Shown here piece by piece: positions 43,750-51,868 of a DNA stretch of 64,000 bases. Every line of letters begins with the position of its first letter. The stretch's first letter is position 1. The notes under the pieces were generated by a model. The model was not told where the DNA came from, made no database searches, and saw nothing but the letters and a program-made list of their open reading frames with translations. The stretch covers positions 1,736,001 through 1,800,000 of the forward strand of contig NC_009792.1 in assembly GCF_000018045.1 (NCBI RefSeq). Reading direction: 5' to 3'. Position numbers and translations under genes: made by a program. The stretch is from Citrobacter koseri ATCC BAA-895. GTDB taxonomy: Bacteria > Pseudomonadota > Gammaproteobacteria > Enterobacterales > Enterobacteriaceae.

Positions 43750-43911
43750 TGGCTACCTCGCAATCGTTCAGTATACGTCCCAATACAACCCTAGGTGTTT
43801 GTTTTGTCTAGAAACGAAACCCGTAGTAAACTTTATTAAGTTGCAAACAAAATTCACCGCCTTAATCTAAAAACTTAAAACCAATTTAATTACAAAGGTT
43901 CATTACAGTAA

Positions 43912-44478
43912 CTATATGCTCAAGATAATAATATCACGCCCCAATAACACACTTACAATTGCGGGCCAATGACTAAAAATGAATACAACCAAAGAGATGA
44001 GACATATTACAAAGATAATAATGCATAACCACTTCATTGAAAGGTATAATAACTCACCTCTTTTCACTCGCTTCCACTCTTTTTTTAATACATTATGGCT
44101 TGCCATGGTGAAATCATCGATATCTTCTTTTAAATCTGAAGAAGGTGTTCCAGAAGATACTTTAACATTAAGTAATTTAATGGCATCTCTTAGAACAGTT
44201 TCTTCTCTTGAAGGTTTACTATGATTGAGCCTGAGATAAATTTCTGATTGAACTACTGTGATCCCTTTGTATGCAGATTTTCGTTCTTCATCTGAAACTT
44301 CCGAGTCTCTTCTCAATACATCATAAAATCCAAGCAGGTTTGAAAGAGCTTGCCTTAATTCAGAGATCCATGCCTGACGGAACTCAGATGTTTTTAGTTC
44401 CTTAGTAATAACAAGACTAATCATCGCGCCAATTGCGGCTAAAAATGCTATAATTACAGCAATGACAGGTTCATTCAC
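43912..44478 (-). CDS. Membrane protein with N- and C-terminal spans, moron
   Basis: 188 residues: one N-terminal span (VIAVIIAFLAAIGAMISLVI), a central helical cytoplasmic part (about 35-140), and two C-terminal spans (LSMKWLCIIIFVICLISLVV and HWPAIVSVLLGRDIIIL). Very AT-rich. Divergent from the plus-strand cassette at 44640. Looks like a lysogen-expressed membrane moron; superinfection exclusion is possible but unproven. Confidence 0.6.
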   Translation of the reverse strand: MNEPVIAVIIAFLAAIGAMISLVITKELKTSEFRQAWISELRQALSNLLGFYDVLRRDSEVSDEERKSAYKGITVVQSEIYLRLNHSKPSREETVLRDAIKLLNVKVSSGTPSSDLKEDIDDFTMASHNVLKKEWKRVKRGELLYLSMKWLCIIIFVICLISLVVFIFSHWPAIVSVLLGRDIIILSI

Positions 44479-44639
44479 TTTTCTTACCCCTAAAATAATT
44501 AGCCTAAAAGCTCCTGAAATCAGAATATCTAATCTTACTGGATATAAATTTAAAGATAGACTTTAAAGCCAAACCTAGTATGTTAGAATAACCTTTTAAC
44601 AAGAAGTTTGTCGACATTTTAACGTAACCGAGAAGTAAA

Positions 44640-45221
44640 ATGAACGCTAACTCACAGCCAACGCCAGATCAAGAAATCAAGATCGAGGTCATCCGCTGGC
44701 ATCAAAAACTCCAGGAAATCACCTACATCGAAGCTGGTCAACACATGCGTGCTTTGAACCAACTGATGTGGCAGATTCCAAGTCTGGTAATCGCCATTAA
44801 TGGTGGGCTCTGGTATGCTGCTACACTAGTTAATGAAGCCTCACTTTGGATGATTTTTGCTTTTTTAACAGTTTTCGACCTGCTCACTATTTGCACGCTT
44901 TTTCGACTTAGGGTTCTGATAGGAAAAAAAATAACCAAACAAAATGATATTGAAGAACTATCGAAAAATAGCATACTTCAAGACCTTAGTAATAAATCCG
45001 GCATAATAATCTCACCTACCCCAGCTCCTAAAAAAGAGAGCAAGTTCATTGTAGTTGGATGCTGGACCATATGCTTATTGCTCTGCGCTATTATTAATTT
45101 TCATGGCTCATTTAATCCGTCGATATTTTCAAAACCTAGCGAAAACAATAAGTCCGAACAAAACACAACTCACCTCATCTGTGTTTCTAAGACAGCACCC
45201 ACAAATGGAGAAATAAAATGA
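44640..45221 (+). CDS. Membrane protein of a plus-strand two-gene cassette
   Basis: 193 residues. A soluble N-terminal stretch (QEIKIEVIRWHQKLQEITYI), two central spans (WQIPSLVIAINGGLWYAATL and ASLWMIFAFLTVFDLLTICT), a further span near 140-157 (VGCWTICLLLCAIINFHG) and a polar tail. It runs against the surrounding minus-strand phage genes and overlaps the methyltransferase start (ATGA), so the two are made together. AT-rich. Function unknown. Confidence 0.62.
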   Translation: MNANSQPTPDQEIKIEVIRWHQKLQEITYIEAGQHMRALNQLMWQIPSLVIAINGGLWYAATLVNEASLWMIFAFLTVFDLLTICTLFRLRVLIGKKITKQNDIEELSKNSILQDLSNKSGIIISPTPAPKKESKFIVVGCWTICLLLCAIINFHGSFNPSIFSKPSENNKSEQNTTHLICVSKTAPTNGEIK

Positions 45222-45823
45222 CCACATGGAAATTTTATGATGACAATGCCTTACGTTTATTTAATGACTATCAATCCCTAAATTTTAAAGATATATTTTC
45301 TGACGTTGAATCCTACTTCCTTGCTTCCCGCGGAGATGCTCTGGACGTAGGTGCTGGTTCTGGAAGGGATTCTGCTGCTTTATTTAAAATGGGCTACAAT
45401 GTAACAGCTGTAGAGCCAAGCGATAACATGCGAAATCTTGCGGCCGAAAATCATAAGCACTGTGATATTACTTGGGTCAATGATTCATTGCCTGAACTAA
45501 GAAAGATCACTCAATCACTAAAGACCTTTGACCTTATAATTGTTAGTGCAGTCTGGATGCACCTAAATGAAAACCAGCAGGAGAGGTCGTTATTTACTCT
45601 ATTCAATCTTCTATCCGCCAATGGAGTTATGATCATTACATTGCGATTAGGGCCAGCCGAACCCGATAGACAAATCAGTGTGATTTACACAGAAGATTTA
45701 ATTGCTCTTTCAAAAAAATTAGGGCTAACGGTTGAATATATTAGCCCTGTCAATACGGATAGTTTTAATAGACCATCCGTTACTTGGCAAAAAGTGGTTT
45801 TATCTAAAAAAACCACTTCATAG
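45218..45823 (+). CDS. Class I SAM-dependent methyltransferase
   Basis: 201 residues. Motif I LDVGAGSGRDSAALFKMGYN, motif II VTAVEPSDNM with the acidic residue that binds ribose, and ITWVNDSLPEL and FDLIIVSAVWMHL as motifs III-IV. These are features of small-molecule or tellurite-resistance-type (Methyltransf_11/25-like) enzymes rather than DNA methylases (no NPPY or PC motif). Substrate unknown. Second gene of the plus-strand cassette. Confidence 0.82.
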   Translation: MTTWKFYDDNALRLFNDYQSLNFKDIFSDVESYFLASRGDALDVGAGSGRDSAALFKMGYNVTAVEPSDNMRNLAAENHKHCDITWVNDSLPELRKITQSLKTFDLIIVSAVWMHLNENQQERSLFTLFNLLSANGVMIITLRLGPAEPDRQISVIYTEDLIALSKKLGLTVEYISPVNTDSFNRPSVTWQKVVLSKKTTS

Positions 45824-45829
45824 ATGCCA

Positions 45830-47074
45830 TTACTCACAAAGCCCATAACGTGATGAACAGACCTCGGTATTCAGGCTTGATTTGACCAAGTCGTAGACTT
45901 TCCCCCCGCGACCTGTTTTGGCCCACTCCACAACTTCATCAACACTTGGCGAGTTCAGGTTTGCGCGAGGTCCATAGAACCCAGACCAATCAATATGCTG
46001 CACCTCAGGTTCTAACCCATAGAGCTGCACATTTCTACCAAGGGGCAGGTCAAACGACTTCATCCAGCGCTGGTTTATCTCGCCAACACTCATCCAGTGA
46101 ACCCAGCGAGACGTTAGACGAACCTTCAGCTCCCACTCTTTGTGCTTCTCAATATGCTCCGGCCAGCGCGAAAATGTCTCAGCAATTTCTTCTTTGTTAC
46201 ACAGCACGCAATTCATACAACCGACACGTGAGGCTCCCTGCGTGTAAAGCGGGTTTGGCGATATCCCGAAGTATTTGTGGAGCGCGAATACATCTGTGGC
46301 CGTCCACTGGTGAATGGGAAGGAAGTTATACAAAAAATCCGGGTCACGCTTGTCAGTGGAGAAGCGCTCATAGCTGGCTCTCTTTGATGACTCATCTGCC
46401 CGTACACCAGACCACTGGACGACCACGTCGCCATCATCCAGCATTGGTTGCAGAGCTTTATCAAAGGCGATCTGAATTTTGAGCTCATCGGTACAGAATC
46501 GGTCGCGAAGCATCGGAAATTTACCATGCAACAGTGCGCAGTCTAGAAAGCTATTTCCGCTTGGATGCATAACAGACAGAGCAGCATCCAGCGCAGTTTC
46601 GAATTCAATTCCCCAACGCTCAGCAGTACGCAGCCAGGCCTGCCCAAACGCTGTATCGGAGCGGCCGAGTGAAGGCATAACAACACCCCTATATGCCCCC
46701 ATACGAATGGCCTGACGCTTAACCCAGTTCTTCTGGATGTATCCTCGGCGGCGTTCAAAATCAACCTCGGTATATATCCGCTTAACAACCTGAACTGGCG
46801 CGCATCCAATCTGTTCATGGATAGTTTTTGCGAACTGTACGGTAAGCTCGTGTTCATTATCTGTATCAGCCATAACAGCCTGAACTCTACCGCCAAACAA
46901 TGCATGGGCAACTGCCAGAGTGGCCGTGCTGTCCTTTCCTGCTGAATAATTGACGACGATTTTGTGATCATCAGGGATGCGGAATTCAGTGAGGTAGCGA
47001 TTATAGGCCAATCCAATTTCGCGAATTTTTTCGCTGATGTCGGTCGGTGCAATAATCATTGCTGCGTTGCTCAT
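45830..47074 (-). CDS. PAPS reductase-family (PP-loop) phage protein
   Basis: 414 residues. VNYSAGKDSTATLAVAHALF is the PP-loop that binds ATP or PAPS; a Cys cluster SRVGCMNCVLCNKEEIAETF follows, suggestive of an iron-sulphur or zinc site. Phage members of this family are common next to replication genes; they could serve nucleotide or DNA modification rather than sulphate assimilation. No DNA-phosphorothioation partners (dnd) are here. ATGA overlap with the next gene upstream. Confidence 0.82.
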   Translation of the reverse strand: MSNAAMIIAPTDISEKIREIGLAYNRYLTEFRIPDDHKIVVNYSAGKDSTATLAVAHALFGGRVQAVMADTDNEHELTVQFAKTIHEQIGCAPVQVVKRIYTEVDFERRRGYIQKNWVKRQAIRMGAYRGVVMPSLGRSDTAFGQAWLRTAERWGIEFETALDAALSVMHPSGNSFLDCALLHGKFPMLRDRFCTDELKIQIAFDKALQPMLDDGDVVVQWSGVRADESSKRASYERFSTDKRDPDFLYNFLPIHQWTATDVFALHKYFGISPNPLYTQGASRVGCMNCVLCNKEEIAETFSRWPEHIEKHKEWELKVRLTSRWVHWMSVGEINQRWMKSFDLPLGRNVQLYGLEPEVQHIDWSGFYGPRANLNSPSVDEVVEWAKTGRGGKVYDLVKSSLNTEVCSSRYGLCE

Positions 47075-47484
47075 AGCTTCACTCCATGACGTAGTTGGGC
47101 GGTAAACTCTTTAGCCACCGTTGAATATGGATGTTCATGACAATCAAGGACTTTCAAACTGTCAGCAAACATCTCCACACCCTGAGCCCGAACTTCTGCC
47201 AGGTACGCGTCGGTTGCCGGGGTGATCATAGCTGCCACCGCGTCATCGATATGACAATCATCAATACCGCAAAAATTCGCCTCTTCACGGTTCGCGTTCA
47301 GGTGGCGAATGATCTTTTTGGCAGCCTTAAGCCCCGCATTCTCGGCAGCCAGCGCCGCGAGCTTGGCTTCCGATTCGGCAAGTTTCTTACGCAAACCAGT
47401 TTCACAGGTATGCGCGCCGCTGCGCCCCCTCTCAAAGGAGAATCCGCAGTCACAATAAAAAACGTTGTCTTTCTCGGTGATCAT
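47071..47484 (-). CDS. Phage protein with Cys-rich N-terminus and coiled coil, Ea22-like type
   Basis: 137 residues. FYCDCGFSFERGRSGAHTCE is a zinc-finger-like N-terminus; a coiled coil KKLAESEAKLAALAAENAGL follows, and the C-terminal part (DAYLAEVRAQGVEMFADSLK) resembles the shared tail of many lambdoid ead/Ea22-type proteins. Function unknown. ATGA overlaps on both sides. Confidence 0.68.
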   Translation of the reverse strand: MITEKDNVFYCDCGFSFERGRSGAHTCETGLRKKLAESEAKLAALAAENAGLKAAKKIIRHLNANREEANFCGIDDCHIDDAVAAMITPATDAYLAEVRAQGVEMFADSLKVLDCHEHPYSTVAKEFTAQLRHGVKL

Positions 47485-47741
47485 GCAGCCGCCTTGTTGT
47501 GTGAAAAACGTTTCAGGTCAAAGTCGATAGTTGCCCGCAGGTCACGGAAGATTCCGCAGCGCCCGTGACGAACCAGGCCACCCTGCTCTACCGCTACGCG
47601 GAGATATTTCTCCGCTGTGGTCCGGTGCAGGCCGAACATCGCAACGACGTCATTCGTGGTGATGCGTCCCTGCTCCTTCACAAGTTCGATAATCCGGTTG
47701 ATGATCAGGGTGCGTTCTTTGTCGGTTTTCTTTCTGGCCAT
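47481..47741 (-). CDS. Small winged-helix/HTH phage protein
   Basis: 86 residues. IELVKEQGRITTNDVVAMFG, then HRTTAEKYLRVAVEQGGLVR, is a DeoR/MarR-style helix-turn-helix with wing. Likely DNA binding; DUF977-like. Lies between the DUF1627 gene and the Cys-rich gene. Confidence 0.72.
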   Translation of the reverse strand: MARKKTDKERTLIINRIIELVKEQGRITTNDVVAMFGLHRTTAEKYLRVAVEQGGLVRHGRCGIFRDLRATIDFDLKRFSHNKAAA

Positions 47742-47744
47742 CGG

Positions 47745-48431
47745 TTATTCCCTCCCTGTCAGCTGCTGAACGAGATTTCTGTGGCGACCAATAACACGAA
47801 CCGCGTCACGCAGTTTGGTCAGTTGCTCCAGCTTGTTTCTGGTGCGGCGGATTTCGCGAGAAATGTCCCGCACCGCTGGTACCGCTTCGACTGCGGCGCG
47901 CCCTTCAGTGAACGAGGGGATTTCACTCACGATCTGTTCGACCGGTTTTGCTTCTTCCGGCGCGGCAGGTGCCTCCGGTACCGGTTCTTGCTTAACGGGT
48001 TCTGTCACAACAGCAAGGGACCAGGTAACGCCTTTGCCCTTCCCGTTCTTCACCACAACGCCCTGGCGCTCCAGCGCGCGAAGAACAGAGACCATTCCGC
48101 GGGCATTGCGATTGACGGCCGCGGCCAGCGAAACGGTCGTCATTGCCCCCTGCTCACGCAGCTGCTGTCGGACGACATCAGGATCTACGGGTTCCGGCTC
48201 CTCACCTTTCAGGCGCGGCGCCGGATGAACAGGTGCATTAGGCGTTGACTGCTGAGACTGACCTTTCACGGTACCGAGGAACCAGCCGCCGTCTCCAAAA
48301 TCGCATAACCCCTGATCACGCTGCTCACGTAACATGGTGAGCGCATCAACCGGGTCGATTTCAAGACGGTCAGCAACTTCGCGGTATGTCGCCCGCCCCA
48401 TTTTTTCCAGTACCTGAATTACGGTTTCCAT
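47745..48431 (-). CDS. DUF1627 family phage protein
   Basis: 228 residues from the ATG at 48431 (AGAGGAAA upstream). Two winged-helix-like segments (about 1-55 and 85-140: AMTTVSLAAAVNRNARGMVS, VLRALERQGVVVKN) are joined by a Pro-rich linker, with a C-terminal coiled coil. Family found immediately after replication genes in lambdoid prophages. Role unknown. Confidence 0.78.
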   Translation of the reverse strand: METVIQVLEKMGRATYREVADRLEIDPVDALTMLREQRDQGLCDFGDGGWFLGTVKGQSQQSTPNAPVHPAPRLKGEEPEPVDPDVVRQQLREQGAMTTVSLAAAVNRNARGMVSVLRALERQGVVVKNGKGKGVTWSLAVVTEPVKQEPVPEAPAAPEEAKPVEQIVSEIPSFTEGRAAVEAVPAVRDISREIRRTRNKLEQLTKLRDAVRVIGRHRNLVQQLTGRE

Positions 48432-48442
48432 GTGATTTCCTC

Positions 48443-49132
48443 TCAAATCAGTCCAGCGTCTTTTCGCTGTTTGTATTTCGCCATCAGCATCTGCGCCGGA
48501 GTCGGGCCTCGATCCTGATCTGGTGCGGTAAGTGCCCGACGTACTGGTGGAACTGGTTTCCCATCGAGAACACGCATTTCCCAGTCGTGGAGTAAATCGC
48601 CAGCAACGCGAACAAGCTCTTTCTCGCTGAGCTGGCCGTCAGTACCGCGTCTGCGCAGTTCAAGGCAAATGTGATAGAGCACGGGCTGGCTCCACGGGTA
48701 TTGCTCACTGGTCGGGTAGCGAAAAACCAGCTTTCGCCAGCGCCAGTATTCGCTCATGATGTCGTCCACACTGACCCCCAGCGCGCCACTCCCCTCACGG
48801 CACCACGAAATAAACTGACCCGGCGACGGCCAGAACGGTGACTGACTGGATCGGGCTTTCTGCATTCCGGCTGAAAGCTGCTCACGGGAGGTGATGCCTG
48901 ACTCAGCAAAAGCGGCGATCCATTGCTGCTTTGCAACGCGAATATCATCGCCAGTACGTAGGTTCGTCTGAGTGGATGCCGGAAATACCTGCATGAGATT
49001 TTCAAAAAGCATATCCACCAGCTTTTCAGCGTCACTGTTAACAACCTTACGGCCGTCGTAAGAATCTCCAGCCATGCGCGATAGCATTTCGCTGTCGCGA
49101 TTCTGAATTGCACGATAAAGATCCGGGGTCAT
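48443..49132 (-). CDS. Replication protein P (helicase loader)
   Basis: 229 residues from an ATG overlapping the O stop (ATGA). SAGMQKARSSQSPFWPSPGQ and FISWCREG, with the downstream DDIMSEYWRWR, match lambda P, which brings DnaB to the O-bound origin. Confidence 0.88.
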   Translation of the reverse strand: MTPDLYRAIQNRDSEMLSRMAGDSYDGRKVVNSDAEKLVDMLFENLMQVFPASTQTNLRTGDDIRVAKQQWIAAFAESGITSREQLSAGMQKARSSQSPFWPSPGQFISWCREGSGALGVSVDDIMSEYWRWRKLVFRYPTSEQYPWSQPVLYHICLELRRRGTDGQLSEKELVRVAGDLLHDWEMRVLDGKPVPPVRRALTAPDQDRGPTPAQMLMAKYKQRKDAGLI

Positions 49133-50127
49133 AAAAATTTCTCCCATGCTTCAGCACTGTTCCAGTGCGGGCCGGTTTCGGATTTGCTTGCGCTGACATC
49201 TGCGCGTGGCTTGCGGGTAGTGTCTTCACGGTGAAGGGTTAACGTGTCCCACTTGGCGCGGAGCTTTGCGGGGGAGAGAATATTTTTGTACCAGAACGAG
49301 TCTTTGCAGGCCCATCTGAACAACTCACAAATCTCTTTGTGGGTGCGTCCGTCCAGCTGGCGCATCAGGCGTATGTCATTCGCCCAGCCAGCCATGTTTG
49401 GTTTTTTCAGGGATGGTTTGGTGATGTCACGCAGCGCCAGCATCCACTCTGCGCAGCGGAGATCGTCAGATGTCCCCCACTTGTCACCTTTCGGAGTCTG
49501 GACTGCTGCATCAGGAACAACTTTGGAAATTCTCTGACGTACATTAAATACGTTAGTATTTAATATATATTGTTCATGATGTGCGCTTGTTTGTGCGGAT
49601 GTATGTGCGCTTTCATGTGCGCTACCTACCGCCAAACCCGCGCCGTTACTGGCTTCGCCATGTGCGGGCATATGTGCGCTGGTATGTGCGGAAGTTTGTG
49701 CGGGCAAATTGTCCATTTTTTGAGCATATTCGGCATAATTTGAGATCGTGATCACACGCCCTCTTTGCCGCTCCCCTTCAATGGAAATCATCCCTTCACG
49801 CACAAAAAACGTCAGCATTCTCTCAACAGCATCACGGCTTGTTGGGTTGCCTTTTCTGTCACGTAGTTTCAGGCCCAGATCGGCCGCCGTGGTCACCAGT
49901 TGTCCGGTTTGTAGCGGCCATTGGCGACCTTTAAAGCTCGCTGTGTATGGCTGGCTGGCAGCGCCCAAAAGCAGGTTATCCCACAACGTACGCAGGTAAA
50001 CATCTTCTGACCAGGGCTGCTTGAGTACACTCCGGTACAACGGGATGAATCCGGTCTTCTGGTTTTCCATCCGGTTGCTCCTGACGGCGGTACGCGCCGC
50101 AAAATCGGCGTAGGCGACATTCGACAT
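49129..50127 (-). CDS. Replication initiator O-like protein
   Basis: 332 residues. An N-terminal winged-helix region (TGFIPLYRSVLKQPWSEDVY, RDAVERMLTFFVREGMISIE) binds DNA; the middle is the repetitive SAHTSAHMPAH stretch encoded by the iterons; the C-terminal domain (NMAGWANDIRLMRQLDGRTH, WACKDSFWYKNILSPAKLRA) is DnaT-like, the part that contacts P/DnaB. Together with P it starts theta replication. Confidence 0.88.
   Translation of the reverse strand: MSNVAYADFAARTAVRSNRMENQKTGFIPLYRSVLKQPWSEDVYLRTLWDNLLLGAASQPYTASFKGRQWPLQTGQLVTTAADLGLKLRDRKGNPTSRDAVERMLTFFVREGMISIEGERQRGRVITISNYAEYAQKMDNLPAQTSAHTSAHMPAHGEASNGAGLAVGSAHESAHTSAQTSAHHEQYILNTNVFNVRQRISKVVPDAAVQTPKGDKWGTSDDLRCAEWMLALRDITKPSLKKPNMAGWANDIRLMRQLDGRTHKEICELFRWACKDSFWYKNILSPAKLRAKWDTLTLHREDTTRKPRADVSASKSETGPHWNSAEAWEKFL
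49542..49703. other. Probable phage replication origin inside the O gene
   Basis: Two arrays of four TGTGCG-containing iterons, each with an exact 12-bp period (starts 49580, 49592, 49604, 49616 and 49661, 49673, 49685, 49697). An AT-rich flank with the 22-bp perfect dyad ATTAAATAC-GTTA-GTATTTAAT (49543-49564) may be the unwinding region. Same plan as lambda ori (iterons in O plus AT-rich segment). Confidence 0.72.
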
Positions 50128-50242
50128 AGCTATGCCTCCCTTGCCTGGTGTTTTGAAAAACTCTTTGTCATAATGACCTCGTGATTTCGCCTGGAATTAC
50201 ACCGAAGGCCGTCTGTGTTGGCGCACAGCGGTCTTCACCCTT

Positions 50243-50497
50243 TCAGAACAAGCCCTGTTGCCTGCCCCGTTTAGCCCGTTTTGAATCAAACCGATCAGCC
50301 GGTAATGTTTGCTTTTCTGCCCACAATTTCGCGTGGCGTAAAACATCATCAAAAATCCTCCCCTTTCTGCTTGCCTGACTCATTCGCTTGTACATATCGA
50401 CGGCCTGAAATGCCCCCCCCTGAGCCACCGCTACGGTGAAGCCCTGGCGGATCAACTCTTCCCGGACGTGCTTTTCTATGAACTCCAAATGATTCAT
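50243..50497 (-). CDS. Early phage protein, unknown function
   Basis: 84 residues, basic at the end (FDSKRAKRGRQQ). FIEKHVREELIRQGFTVAVA and QASRKGRIFDDVLRHAKLWA are probable helices. It lies between YdaT and O in the right early operon. Not recognised. Confidence 0.62.
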   Translation of the reverse strand: MNHLEFIEKHVREELIRQGFTVAVAQGGAFQAVDMYKRMSQASRKGRIFDDVLRHAKLWAEKQTLPADRFDSKRAKRGRQQGLF

Positions 50498-50506
50498 CTG
50501 GTAACC

Positions 50507-51049
50507 TCACATGACACCCGGCGCTATGGCCGCGATACCACTCAGAACCTGAACGACAGCATCACCCGGCAACATATTCAGCAGATGCTCAATCCCTTCC
50601 CTGACCTCTTTCACCAGCTGATGCTTTGGCGCATTCAGCATTACGGCCTGTTTCGCCTCGCTGATTTCCTTCTCCATCGCTGCAAAACGCGTCATGAAAC
50701 AATCCTGTCCGATAAGACGCCCACGAAATTCCATCGGCAAAACAGCCAGGATTGCAGGAGTCAGCTGGCGGATGTTTTCGCGCGCATATCCGGTATCACT
50801 GTCCAGCCAGCGGAAAAGCTTCTGCCGCTTACGGCTCAAGTCATCAGGAAAATCCAACCCGGCGCCGCCCTGCCGTTCCCATTCTTCAACGATGATCCCG
50901 GCGACTACGTCCTGGTTGTCCAGCGATGCCGACCACGCACGAACGGCAGCACGAATCTGGTCATGCTTATCCGCCGGATCAGGCTGATTGCGATTTATCA
51001 TCGTGGCCGGAGGAAACCCGGTATTTTGTTGAAATGAAATTGAATGCAC
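50507..51049 (-). CDS. YdaT-family toxin/early regulator
   Basis: 180 residues from a GTG with GAGGGCG upstream. RAAVRAWSASLDNQDVVAGI with QKLFRWLDSDTGYARENIRQ and AILAVLP matches the pattern of Rac YdaT, which together with YdaS forms the early pair repressed by RacR and is toxic when de-repressed. Its position (CII place) and partner support this. Confidence 0.8.
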   Translation of the reverse strand: MHSISFQQNTGFPPATMINRNQPDPADKHDQIRAAVRAWSASLDNQDVVAGIIVEEWERQGGAGLDFPDDLSRKRQKLFRWLDSDTGYARENIRQLTPAILAVLPMEFRGRLIGQDCFMTRFAAMEKEISEAKQAVMLNAPKHQLVKEVREGIEHLLNMLPGDAVVQVLSGIAAIAPGVM

Positions 51050-51051
51050 GG

Positions 51052-51285
51052 TTACGCCCTCGCTTCCTGCGCCGGTAATCCATCCGTTGGGTTCGGATAC
51101 AGATCAGGGCGCAATTCGTGAGGGGTAACACCGGTTATGCTGTGAATTTTTAATATGTAATCTGGCGGCACAATGCCTCTGTCGCGATGTTTCCAATGGC
51201 TAATTGACATACTGGTTACACCAAGTGCCATGCTTAACTTTCTCGCTGAACCAGCAGCCTTAATTGCTTTATCAAGTGCTGTCAT
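51052..51285 (-). CDS. YdaS/Cro-like regulator
   Basis: 77 residues with a compact HTH (GSARKLSMALGVTSMSISHW, KHRDRGIVPPDYILKIHSIT). It is the first gene of the right early transcript, divergent from the repressor, as Cro or Rac YdaS. Probably binds the same operators as the repressor. Confidence 0.87.
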   Translation of the reverse strand: MTALDKAIKAAGSARKLSMALGVTSMSISHWKHRDRGIVPPDYILKIHSITGVTPHELRPDLYPNPTDGLPAQEARA

Positions 51286-51313
51286 TTTCTTCTCCTAACT
51301 ATCAACGAAGAAA

Positions 51314-51330
51314 GTAAACCACAGATTTAT
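51314..51330. promoter_or_regulatory. Operator site in the right control region (OR2-like)
   Basis: GTAAACCACAGATTTAT, 29 bp ahead of the YdaS/Cro start. It shares the RTAAACY-N4-ATTTA pattern with three other sites (51361, 53430, 53477). Confidence 0.65.
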
Positions 51331-51360
51331 ATTTCAAGCAATATTCAATTTATTGAGTGT

Positions 51361-51377
51361 GTAAACTAACCATTTAC
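51361..51377. promoter_or_regulatory. Operator site next to the repressor gene (OR1-like)
   Basis: GTAAACTAACCATTTAC, a GTAAA-N7-TTTAC dyad ending 10 bp before the repressor start, so it is suited to autoregulation. Confidence 0.65.
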
Positions 51378-51386
51378 AATGAGAGA

Positions 51387-51770
51387 ATGAGAAAAGAAGA
51401 ACCCAACAAAGCATTGATAGCGCGACTCAATGAGGTCTATGCCAGAGGCATTACCAAAGCAGATATGGCGCGAATAGCCGGAGTCTCGCCTCAGGCGGTC
51501 AATAGCTGGTTTAAAAAAGGCGTTATTAGCAAAAAATCAGCACTGGCTATAGCCGATGCTGTTGGCGTTTCGATCGCCTGGCTACTCGGGGAAGATGTCG
51601 GCGAGAAAGATGGTATGAAGCCCGACGAGCAGCGCCTGCTGGAACTCTATCGCCAGTTGCCGGAAGAAGAGCAGCAGAACATGTTGCGGATCGTGTCTCT
51701 GCGCCTTAAGGAACTCGACGAGCTGTACGCCAAGTACATGGGACGGCGGATTAAGGGTGATGCGGAATAA
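51387..51770 (+). CDS. Short CI-type repressor (RacR-like), no peptidase domain
   Basis: 127 residues from the ATG at 51387; an open frame begins at 51357 but the extra part overlaps the operator. The HTH is ITKADMARIAGVSPQAVNSW with FKKG. The C-terminal half (RLLELYRQLPEEEQQNMLRI) is a short helical oligomerisation part, as in RacR/DicA. There is no S24 autocleavage domain, so RecA-driven self-cleavage is not expected. It should hold the prophage silent through four operator sites. Confidence 0.85.
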   Translation: MRKEEPNKALIARLNEVYARGITKADMARIAGVSPQAVNSWFKKGVISKKSALAIADAVGVSIAWLLGEDVGEKDGMKPDEQRLLELYRQLPEEEQQNMLRIVSLRLKELDELYAKYMGRRIKGDAE

Positions 51771-51868
51771 CTCCCCACGGAGAGCTTATGAGGCTGGGTA
51801 TTGCACATAGGCCATACGAACCACCTCTGGGTAGAAAACTTAAATAAAATTTAATAGTGGGAATGGTA

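Noticed and set aside
45218..45823. DNA methyltransferase of a restriction system
   Set aside because: No (N/D)PP(Y/F/W) or PC catalytic motif, no target-recognition domain and no restriction gene nearby.
45830..47074. DndC-like phosphorothioation enzyme
   Set aside because: Shares the PP-loop only; no dndA, B, D or E neighbours, and phage PAPS reductase-family proteins are a simpler explanation.
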